DNA from: Alphaproteobacteria bacterium
Lineage (GTDB): Bacteria > Pseudomonadota > Alphaproteobacteria > ATCC43930 > CGMCC-115725
Assembly (NCBI GenBank): GCA_030040495.1
Contig: JASHTP010000428.1
Location: 1-7,823, forward strand
Direction of reading: 5' to 3'
DNA length: 7,823 nt
Shown: positions 1 through 5,492 of the stretch, piece by piece
How positions within the stretch are numbered: the stretch's first letter is position 1
Layout: the number at the start of each line of letters is the position of its first letter
Position numbers and translations under genes: made by a program
Notes under the pieces: model-generated
What the model was told of the DNA's origin: nothing
Seen by the model: the letters and a program-made list of their open reading frames with translations, nothing else
Databases searched by the model: none

Positions 1-26
1 ACGCTCGGATGCGGAGGGAGGTATCT

Positions 27-1007
27 ATGCTCACCGTTCTCATCGTCGAGGATGAGCCGGACGTTCGTAGCGTGGCGGAGACTGCTTTGGGCGTGGCCGG
101 CTACCGGACTTTCGCCGCGCGCGATGCCGAAGAGGCCATGGCGGTGCTGCGCGACCATCCCGAGATCGATCTGCTGTTCACCGACATCCGCATGGCCGGA
201 CCGGCGAGCGGCCTCAGCCTCGCCCGGGCGGCCCGGCAGATGCGACCGGACCTCAAGGTGCTCTACGCGACAAACCGGCCCGACGAGCTTCTCCGGCTGG
301 AGGGCCCGCTCGACCCGACGCAAATCCTGCGCAAGCCCTATCAACCGACCGAGCTGCAGCGCGCCGTGGGTGGCTGCTGCAGGTCTCGGCATAGGCCTCG
401 CCGGTCCGGCGCGGCTCCGCTGCAGCAGGCGCCGGTGCCGCGTCTCTTCGTCGCCATCGACTTGCCGGGAGAGCTCAAGGCTCGGCTTTCCGCTCTGCGT
501 ACGGCAGCGCTGCCGGCGCGCTGGGTCGAGCCCGAGAGACTGCATCTGACGCTGTGCTTCATCGGCGAAGTCGATGACAGCGGCGCGCAGGCGATCGACG
601 CCGCGCTCCGATGCATCGACGCATCAGGCTTTTCATTGACGCTCGACGGGATTGGCCATTTTCACCGGCAGACCCTTTGGGCCGGGGTCGAGAGCTGCCC
701 GCCGCTGATATCGCTGCAAGAGAAAATCGAGGATGCGATCCGTCGCGCCGGATTGCCGGTCGAGACGCGGCGCTACGTCCCGCATGTCAAGCTTGCGCGG
801 CTGAGATGGTCCGCCCGGCGTCCGCTTCGAGCCTTTCTGAACGAGCACGCGCTCTTCGCTGCCGAGCCGTTCGACGTGGCGCAATTCAGCTTATACGACA
901 GCCGTCTGTCGAAGGAGGGGGCGGTCCACCGGCTCCGCGCGGCCTACGCGCTTCGGCCGGTGCAGCAAGGGGCGGCCGACGCTAGGGCGAACGCCGGCGA
1001 CCGATGA
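27..1007 (+). CDS. Response-regulator receiver domain fused to ThpR-like RNA 2',3'-cyclic phosphodiesterase
   Basis: The 326-aa frame starts at ATG 27, six bases after GGAGG at 17-21; an upstream in-frame start at 9 has no comparable site. Residues 1-118 are a receiver (REC) domain with the expected acidic pocket (E8, D9), phospho-acceptor D53 in LLFTDIRM, T82 and K103-P104. There is no DNA-binding output domain. From about residue 137 (PRLFVAIDLP) the protein is a 2H phosphoesterase of the ThpR/LigT type: first motif H173-L-T175-L, second motif H253-V-K255-L, where most relatives have HxT. That family opens 2',3'-cyclic phosphates on RNA ends. The joining segment, residues 113-136, is Cys/Arg-rich and uses rarer codons (AGG, TCT, CCT). 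In the other frame, REC would end at a TAG at 392-394, and an in-frame GTG at 435 could start a free-standing ThpR. So this may be two ancestral genes joined by a small indel. The domain calls are firm; the natural fusion is not. Confidence 0.85.
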   Translation: MLTVLIVEDEPDVRSVAETALGVAGYRTFAARDAEEAMAVLRDHPEIDLLFTDIRMAGPASGLSLARAARQMRPDLKVLYATNRPDELLRLEGPLDPTQILRKPYQPTELQRAVGGCCRSRHRPRRSGAAPLQQAPVPRLFVAIDLPGELKARLSALRTAALPARWVEPERLHLTLCFIGEVDDSGAQAIDAALRCIDASGFSLTLDGIGHFHRQTLWAGVESCPPLISLQEKIEDAIRRAGLPVETRRYVPHVKLARLRWSARRPLRAFLNEHALFAAEPFDVAQFSLYDSRLSKEGAVHRLRAAYALRPVQQGAADARANAGDR

Positions 1008-1203
1008 TGCGCCCGGCGCCGCGTGAAAAGGCGCCGGAAGCCTGCGCCGGTCGCTCGCCCTTGTTGCTTCGGCAGGGCGGCTTGCCGTGGTCATCATATT
1101 CCTGGGTGGTCATGCCGCAGCGCGTGCATGTCCCGGTGTCGGGGTCGAAATTGTGGCCCTTCTCGCTCTTCTGAACCACGGATCTTCCCGTCGCTTGCGG
1201 CAC
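982..1203 (-). CDS. Small Cys-rich (zinc-ribbon-like) orphan protein
   Basis: This 73-aa frame starts at GTG 1203; a second GTG at 1179, preceded by GGGAAG at five bases, is an equally good start. The core, residues 17-44, has H17, C26-x2-C29 and C44 in an HNFDPDTGTCTRCG...HGKPPC context. This resembles a single treble-clef or zinc-ribbon knuckle that could bind one zinc; metal binding is inferred. The C-terminal tail is basic (GRIIGRRRSP). The 3' end overlaps the convergent REC-ThpR gene by 26 bases. I do not recognise a named family. Constrained motif spacing and third-position GC bias suggest a real gene rather than a shadow. Confidence 0.6.
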   Translation of the reverse strand: MPQATGRSVVQKSEKGHNFDPDTGTCTRCGMTTQEYDDHGKPPCRSNKGERPAQASGAFSRGAGRIIGRRRSP

Positions 1204-1223
1204 GGCCCCGATGGGTGGACGGT

Positions 1224-1249
1224 CGCGGGCGGGACCGCTCCCGCCCGCG
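1224..1249. repeat. Perfect 11-bp GC-rich inverted repeat (hairpin)
   Basis: CGCGGGCGGGA at 1224-1234 is exactly complementary to 1239-1249, with a four-base loop CCGC. It lies 20 bases upstream of the GTG at 1203 on the minus strand, so it would sit in that gene's leader if transcription starts further out. No T-run follows on either strand, so it does not look like an intrinsic terminator. Its role is unknown. Confidence 0.7.
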
Positions 1250-1291
1250 CCGGCTCAAAGATAAGGTTCCGACGCGTTAGGCGGCTCCGCT

Positions 1292-1305
1292 TTGACCTGT
1301 GTCAA
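1292..1305 (+). promoter_or_regulatory. FixK/FNR-type operator upstream of DUF2267 gene
   Basis: TTGACCTGTGTCAA is a perfect 5+5 inverted repeat and fits TTGA-N6-TCAA, the half-site pattern of FNR, FixK and FnrL regulators (established knowledge). A weak -10-like CAGGAT at 1327-1332 begins 35 bases after the box start. This puts a start site near 1340, about 41.5 bases from the box centre, the class II activator position. The ATG of the DUF2267 gene is at 1398. The minus-strand gene at 1203 is about 95 bases away on the other side but has a poorer -10 at the matching distance. Confidence 0.7.
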
Positions 1306-1397
1306 GGCGGGCCGCGCTGGACGTTGCAGGATAGCCGGAAATCGACTGCGGCGATCGGTCGGCGCGGTCCTGTTGTCACGGACGGGAGGAGGGCCGA

Positions 1398-1841
1398 ATG
1401 TCGATCACCGGTCTCGACACATTCGACAAGACGGTTCACGAAACCAACAGCTGGCTTGCCTCGCTGGCGGATCACTTGGGTTTCGCGGAGCGCGAGCGCG
1501 CATACAAAGCGCTGCGCGCCACCCTGCACGCGTTGCGCGATCAGCTCGGGCCAGACACGGCGGCGCATCTCGGCGACCAGCTGCCGATCCTGCTGCGCGG
1601 CGTCTATTACGAGGGCTGGCATCCCAGCTCTACGCCCGCCCGAGTTCGCCACAAGGAGGCGTTTTTCCGGCGGGTCAATGCGGAGTTCCCGGCAAGCTCT
1701 GGCCTCGGGCTCGAGCGCGTGGTTCAGGCGGTCTTCACCGTCCTCTGGGAGAAGGTCGAGCCCGGCGAGGTCGCAAAGCTGACGCGCATGACGCCCGAGG
1801 AGTTGCGCGACCTCTGGCCGCGCGTCGCGCGCGAGGATTGA
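1398..1841 (+). CDS. DUF2267 domain-containing protein
   Basis: This 147-aa protein has AGGAGG at 1387-1392, five bases before ATG 1398. Its full length fits the DUF2267 family: predicted all-helical, about 130-145 aa. It has the N-terminal segment with FDKTVHETNSWL, the middle stretch with AYKALRATLHALRDQL, LPILLRGVYYEGW, and a C-terminal EVAKLTRMTPEELRDLWP. The molecular function of the family is unknown; members often sit beside stress and CBS/USP-type genes. It has no signal peptide or membrane segment. A FixK/FNR box lies about 100 bases upstream with class II -10 spacing, suggesting induction at low oxygen. It converges on the small minus-strand gene at 1854-2063 with a 12-base gap and no visible terminator. 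Confidence 0.9.
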   Translation: MSITGLDTFDKTVHETNSWLASLADHLGFAERERAYKALRATLHALRDQLGPDTAAHLGDQLPILLRGVYYEGWHPSSTPARVRHKEAFFRRVNAEFPASSGLGLERVVQAVFTVLWEKVEPGEVAKLTRMTPEELRDLWPRVARED

Positions 1842-1853
1842 AGCGCCCCGGCC

Positions 1854-2063
1854 TCACACTTCCCAAGGTTCCGCGGCGGTCGCTTTGGTGCGATGCCCGC
1901 GCACCGCGCTCAGGCAATCGAAATAGGTATCGAGGATCCATTGGCGGTCTGCGGTCGAGCCTTGTTGCGGAGCCGCCTCGAAATGGCGCCCTTCGCGGTG
2001 CGCGATGCGCTCCAGCAAGGCGAGCGCCACAAGCTCGGGACTGTCGCCGCTCGGGTTCAGCAT
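1854..2063 (-). CDS. Small orphan protein of 69 aa
   Basis: The ATG at 2063 is preceded on the minus strand by GGGAGG with a six-base spacer, a strong ribosome binding site. The protein is soluble and probably helical. It has two recognisable blocks: SPELVALALLERIAHREGR at the N-terminus and a basic-acidic block around DRQWILDTYFDCLSAVRGHR near residues 39-58. I do not recognise a named family; similar short proteins are, from memory, common in Rhizobiales. It is transcribed away from the gene at 2251 and may share the intervening FixK/FNR box, although the -10 on this side is only 3/6. It converges on the DUF2267 gene. Confidence 0.65.
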   Translation of the reverse strand: MLNPSGDSPELVALALLERIAHREGRHFEAAPQQGSTADRQWILDTYFDCLSAVRGHRTKATAAEPWEV

Positions 2064-2118
2064 AGGGGACCTCCCTCACCAAGCTCTGCGCAGGCGCCGC
2101 GCCGTTCGACCAGAATAC

Positions 2119-2136
2119 CGCCGGCTCAAGCCGGCG
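2119..2136. repeat. 8-bp inverted repeat (hairpin)
   Basis: CGCCGGCT at 2119-2126 is exactly complementary to AGCCGGCG at 2129-2136 (seven pairs plus a four-base loop is the realistic fold). It lies about 55 bases upstream of the minus-strand ATG at 2063 and has no following T-run. Its placement mirrors the hairpin at 1224-1249: between a small minus-strand gene and a FixK/FNR box. Confidence 0.55.
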
Positions 2137-2181
2137 ATCGACGCAGGACCGACATAGTCGACGCTCCCCGGGTTTCGATCA

Positions 2182-2195
2182 TTGATCTGTGTCAA
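2182..2195 (+). promoter_or_regulatory. FixK/FNR-type operator upstream of the 2251 operon
   Basis: TTGATCTGTGTCAA fits TTGA-N6-TCAA and nearly matches the classic rhizobial FixK box. A -10-like AAGAAT at 2218-2223 (4/6) begins 36 bases downstream of the box start, placing a transcript start near 2230, exactly 41.5 bases from the box centre. The predicted leader to ATG 2251 is then about 21 bases and contains the ribosome binding site. This is the best placed of the three sites relative to its gene. Confidence 0.8.
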
Positions 2196-2250
2196 CGACA
2201 GAGGCGGCAGCGACACGAAGAATGCGAGCTCCGCCGGGGAGAGAAGGTCC

Positions 2251-2499
2251 ATGACCAGGAAACACCCGCATCACCCCGCGACGGCCGCCGACATCGTCGA
2301 GACGGTGGGACCGATCGGGGACAGCGTCATCGCGGAGATCATCGCCAGCGGGGCGACGGCGGAAGAGGTCAGAGAAGCGAATGCCTGGCTTTCGACGCGC
2401 GACTATTTTCGCCGTGTGGCCCACGACTCCGCCCATGGCAGGATCGCCCGGGTCTATCACCTGCTGGATGCCGAGCGGTGGCGCGCGAAACGCGGCTGA
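2251..2499 (+). CDS. Small orphan protein of 82 aa, first gene of the operon
   Basis: ATG 2251 follows GGGGAGAG/AGAAGG at 2237-2247. An in-frame TTG at 2182 is part of the FixK/FNR box and is rejected as a start. The protein begins with a His-rich RKHPHH segment, then AADIVETVGPIGDSVIAEII and ATAEEVREANAWL, and ends in a helix around RIARVYHLLDAERW. It looks like a small, soluble helical protein. I do not recognise a Pfam family; from memory, related sequences of this size occur in Rhizobiales, often under low-oxygen control. It is the first gene after the predicted class II FixK promoter. The next gene starts 48 bases downstream (or 3 if the GTG is used). Confidence 0.75.
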   Translation: MTRKHPHHPATAADIVETVGPIGDSVIAEIIASGATAEEVREANAWLSTRDYFRRVAHDSAHGRIARVYHLLDAERWRAKRG

Positions 2500-2547
2500 C
2501 CCGTGCACCGTCGCGCCGGGCACAGGCCCCGAAGCCCTGCTTCAAGC

Positions 2548-3210
2548 ATGACGGAGCTGAAACACGGCCGGCTCTACGCGGAAGAACTGGGGCTCGATCT
2601 CGCATCAGGAAGGGAGCAGGATTATTTCCTCTGGTTCCTTGCCAGCCTCCTGTTCGGCGGACGCATCAGCGAGACGATCGCGCGCCGCACCTATCGATCC
2701 TTCTGTCGCCATGGCTTGACCAGCCCCCGCCGCATCCTTGCGGCGGGATGGAATTTCCTCGTCAATCCCGTCATGCGTGAAGGCGGCTATGTGAGGTATG
2801 ACGGGCGAAAGTCGGAGCAGATTCTGCGCGACTGCCGGACGCTGCTGACGCGGTACGGCGGCAAGCTGATGCGGCTTCACGCGGCGTCATGCGGCTCCGG
2901 CGATCTCGAGGCGCGGCTCGACGCCTTTTACGGCGTAGGGCCGGTCACGACGAACATCTTCCTGCGCGAGCTGCGGCCTTTCTGGCGCAAAGCGGATCCG
3001 GCCCCGCTGCCTGCGGTTCTGTCCTTGGCAAGGGCGCTCGGCGTTCCGCTCGCGCGCCGACGCCGCAAGACGCTCGGCTTTGCGCGCATCGAAGCCGGGC
3101 TGATCCGCCTCTCGCACCGGCATCGCAGAGGACGCGCGCGAGCGAAGCCGTCGCGCTGGGAAGGTGATGCGCGGAAGGCTGCTCAAGCGGCGGCCGAACT
3201 CGAAAGGTAA
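2548..3210 (+). CDS. HhH-GPD-like DNA glycosylase family protein without Fe-S cluster
   Basis: From ATG 2548 the protein is 220 aa; a GTG at 2503 adds 15 residues of low-complexity sequence. Neither has a good ribosome binding site. The fold resembles endonuclease III: an N-terminal helical block (FLASLLFGGRISETIARRTYRSF, residues about 30-52), a KSEQILRDC region, then a helix-hairpin-helix LDAFYGVGPVTTNIFLREL (about 124-142) and D150 in KADPAP. HhH-GPD enzymes remove damaged bases; D150 could be the catalytic Asp. The Lys that gives endonuclease III its lyase activity is replaced (GVGPVTT, not GVGRKTA), and there is no C-terminal four-Cys iron-sulfur loop. The tail is strongly basic (HRHRRGRARAKPSR), consistent with DNA contact. 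It may be a monofunctional glycosylase or a non-catalytic DNA-binding relative. It leads directly into the acylase gene (overlap, or a four-base gap). Confidence 0.75.
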   Translation: MTELKHGRLYAEELGLDLASGREQDYFLWFLASLLFGGRISETIARRTYRSFCRHGLTSPRRILAAGWNFLVNPVMREGGYVRYDGRKSEQILRDCRTLLTRYGGKLMRLHAASCGSGDLEARLDAFYGVGPVTTNIFLRELRPFWRKADPAPLPAVLSLARALGVPLARRRRKTLGFARIEAGLIRLSHRHRRGRARAKPSRWEGDARKAAQAAAELER

Positions 3211-5458
3211 GTCCGTGCGACGCGACCGGCTCCTTGGAGCCATGCTGTTGTTCGGGCATCTGGCCCGGCATCTGATCCGGCGCCGCCCGAAGCTCGCGCT
3301 CCGCGATCGCCTGGCGATGCTGCCCCGGACCGGCCTGCCGATCGCGGCGCCCGTCACGGTCCATTGGGATGAGCACCAGATCCCCTTCATCACGGCCGAA
3401 ACGGAGGACGATCTCGCCGTCGCGCTTGGCCTGGTCCATGCTCATCTTCGCCTCGGGCAAATCGAGATGATGCGGCGGCTGTCGCAGGGACGGGTGGCGG
3501 AAATGATCGGTCCTCTCGGCGTCGAGGTCGATCGGCTGGTGCACACTCTCGACATCGCTCGCGCGGTGCCGGCGATCGCGCGCGAGCTGCCCGAGGAGAC
3601 GCGTCGCTTCCTAAAGGCCTTTGTGCGGGGGCTCAATCATTACATCGCCAGGGCCGAGACGCTGCCCGATGAGTTCCGGCTTCTTGGGCTGCAGCGCAAG
3701 CCTTGGAGCGTGGCCGACCTCTTGACCCTTGGCCGCCTGGTGAGCGGCGATGTCAACTGGATCGTCTGGGCGCGCCTGCTCGGCTTGCGCGGCGAGCCGG
3801 ACTGGCCGATGCTTTGGCACCGGCTGCTTCGCCACGACCTTTTCTCGCCTGCGACGAGCCCTGAGGAGCACGCTTCGTCCGTTGGATCAAGCGCGACGAT
3901 GGGCACGGCGCTGAAGTCCGGAAGCAACTGCTTCGTCGTGTCGTCAGCCAGAAGCGCAAGCGGCGCGCCGGTGATTGCCAGTGATCCTCATCTGTCGCTC
4001 TTCCTTCCCAACCCCTGGATCATCGCCGGCATGAAATCTCCCGCCCGGCACGCGGTCGGGCTCATGATCCCGGGCCTGCCCTTCATCGCGCTCGGACGAA
4101 ATCCCTGGATCGCTTGGGGCGGCACGAGCCTGCACGCCGCGAGCAGCGACCTCGTCGTCGTGCCCGCCGAAGGATCGGCCGAGATCCGGGAACGGGAGGA
4201 GGTGCTCACCGTCCGCTGGAGCGGCCGCCGCAAGATCCGTATTCGAGAGGCCCGGTGGGGCCCGATCGTCACTGACATCCCCTGGCTCCGCTCGGACGGC
4301 GACAGGCTGGCGCTGCGCTGGATCGGCCATCAGCCCAGCGATGAAATGACCGCCATGCTCCGCGCCAACCGGGCGCGCAATGGGGCCGAATTCCGGGCCG
4401 CGCTCGACGGTTTTGCCGTTCCCGCCCAGCGCCTGCTCTATGCCGATGTGGTGGGCCACATCGGCGACATCATGGCCGCTCACCTGCTGGAGCGCAGCGG
4501 GCCTGCGCCGGCGGATCTCGCGATAGAGGCGCAGGCCGCCTGTGGATGGGACGTTACGCTCACCTCCGACCGGCTTCCCTCCTGCGTCGATCCGCGCGAC
4601 GGGTTCCTCGCCTCGGCGAATGAGCGAGCCGAAGCGCCGGGCCTGCTGATCGGGCATCATTTCTCGCCGCCCGACCGCAAGCGGCGCCTCGACCAGCTGC
4701 TCTCCGCCGAGACGGGTCTGTCCGTCGATGCCGCGGCAAGGATTCAGCGCGATGTCCATTGGATGGCCGCGCTCGCCCAGCGCGACCTGCTCCTCGCCTG
4801 GCTCGGCTCGGCCGGAGAACGGCGAAGCGCGCGGCAGGAGCGGCTCATCGCCGATCTCAGCGGCTGGGACGGCAGCTATGGCGCGGACTCGCGCGGAGCG
4901 CTCGCCTTCGAACTGCTCTCTCATCATCTGGCGCGACGGCTCGTCGCGCCGCGGCGGCGCGAGGCCTATGCGGCCTCCTGGGGCATGCGCGGCCTGATCT
5001 GGGACGATGTGCGGTCGGCGAGCGCCGAAGACCGCATCCGCGCGCTCGAGGCGGCGCTGCGCGACGCCGCCGCGGCGCTGCCGCGCCGGGCGGCGTGGGG
5101 CGGGGTTCACCGCTTGCAGCTGGGCCATCCTCTGGCGCTCATACCCCTGATCGGCCGCGCCTATTGCGTCGCGGATCTGCCGGCCGCTGGCAGCTCGGAG
5201 ACGTTGTTGAAGACTGCGCATCCCCTCACCGACAAGCGGCATGCCAGCCGCTACGGCTCGTCCGCGCGGCATATCTCCGACCTGGCCGACCCCGATCGCA
5301 ACTACTTCGTGCTGCTCGGCGGACAGGATGGCTGGCTCGGCAGCACCACCTCTGCGGACCAAATCGCCCTCTGGCAGCGGGGCGACTATGTCAGAGTGCC
5401 GCTCACGCCCGAAGCGGTGGCCGCCGCCTTCCCCTATCGCACGGAGCTCGCGCCGTGA
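3167..5458 (+). CDS. Penicillin acylase family (S45) N-terminal nucleophile hydrolase
   Basis: This 763-aa protein starts at ATG 3167. GTG 3164 and GTG 3215 are alternatives; the latter has AAAGG seven bases upstream and begins four bases after the preceding stop. The alpha-chain region has WDEHQIPFITAETEDDL and LVHAHLRLGQIEMMRR. The autoprocessing site is Gly252-Ser253 in SGSNCFVV, so mature chains would be about 252 and 511 aa. Ser253 is the predicted nucleophile. H275 in SDPHL is beta-23, the His seen in cephalosporin and acyl-homoserine-lactone acylases, and N485 in LASANERAE (beta-233) fits the catalytic Asn. The family cleaves N-acyl amide bonds, as in beta-lactams, acyl-homoserine lactones and acyl amino acids; the substrate here is not predictable. 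Unusually, the N-terminus lacks a convincing signal peptide: only LLGAMLLFG is hydrophobic. The downstream GH3 gene is 34 bases away. Confidence 0.92.
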   Translation: MRGRLLKRRPNSKGKSVRRDRLLGAMLLFGHLARHLIRRRPKLALRDRLAMLPRTGLPIAAPVTVHWDEHQIPFITAETEDDLAVALGLVHAHLRLGQIEMMRRLSQGRVAEMIGPLGVEVDRLVHTLDIARAVPAIARELPEETRRFLKAFVRGLNHYIARAETLPDEFRLLGLQRKPWSVADLLTLGRLVSGDVNWIVWARLLGLRGEPDWPMLWHRLLRHDLFSPATSPEEHASSVGSSATMGTALKSGSNCFVVSSARSASGAPVIASDPHLSLFLPNPWIIAGMKSPARHAVGLMIPGLPFIALGRNPWIAWGGTSLHAASSDLVVVPAEGSAEIREREEVLTVRWSGRRKIRIREARWGPIVTDIPWLRSDGDRLALRWIGHQPSDEMTAMLRANRARNGAEFRAALDGFAVPAQRLLYADVVGHIGDIMAAHLLERSGPAPADLAIEAQAACGWDVTLTSDRLPSCVDPRDGFLASANERAEAPGLLIGHHFSPPDRKRRLDQLLSAETGLSVDAAARIQRDVHWMAALAQRDLLLAWLGSAGERRSARQERLIADLSGWDGSYGADSRGALAFELLSHHLARRLVAPRRREAYAASWGMRGLIWDDVRSASAEDRIRALEAALRDAAAALPRRAAWGGVHRLQLGHPLALIPLIGRAYCVADLPAAGSSETLLKTAHPLTDKRHASRYGSSARHISDLADPDRNYFVLLGGQDGWLGSTTSADQIALWQRGDYVRVPLTPEAVAAAFPYRTELAP

Positions 5459-5492
5459 GCGCGTCCAGGCTGCCGGCGACGGAGCCGGCCGC

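Noticed and set aside
1224..1249. Hairpin as a rho-independent terminator
   Set aside because: The stem is strong, but no T-run follows on either strand and no gene ends next to it.
1292..1305. CRP (cAMP) site
   Set aside because: CRP half-sites are TGTGA/TCACA; all three boxes here are TTGA/TCAA, the FNR/FixK type.
2182..2250. TTG start extending the 82-aa gene upstream
   Set aside because: The TTG is part of the FixK/FNR box and would lie upstream of the predicted transcript start; ATG 2251 has its own ribosome binding site.
1893..2780. 295-aa plus-strand open frame
   Set aside because: It runs across the minus-strand 69-aa gene, the intergenic promoter and two plus-strand genes in the wrong frame, and has no ribosome binding site or domain.
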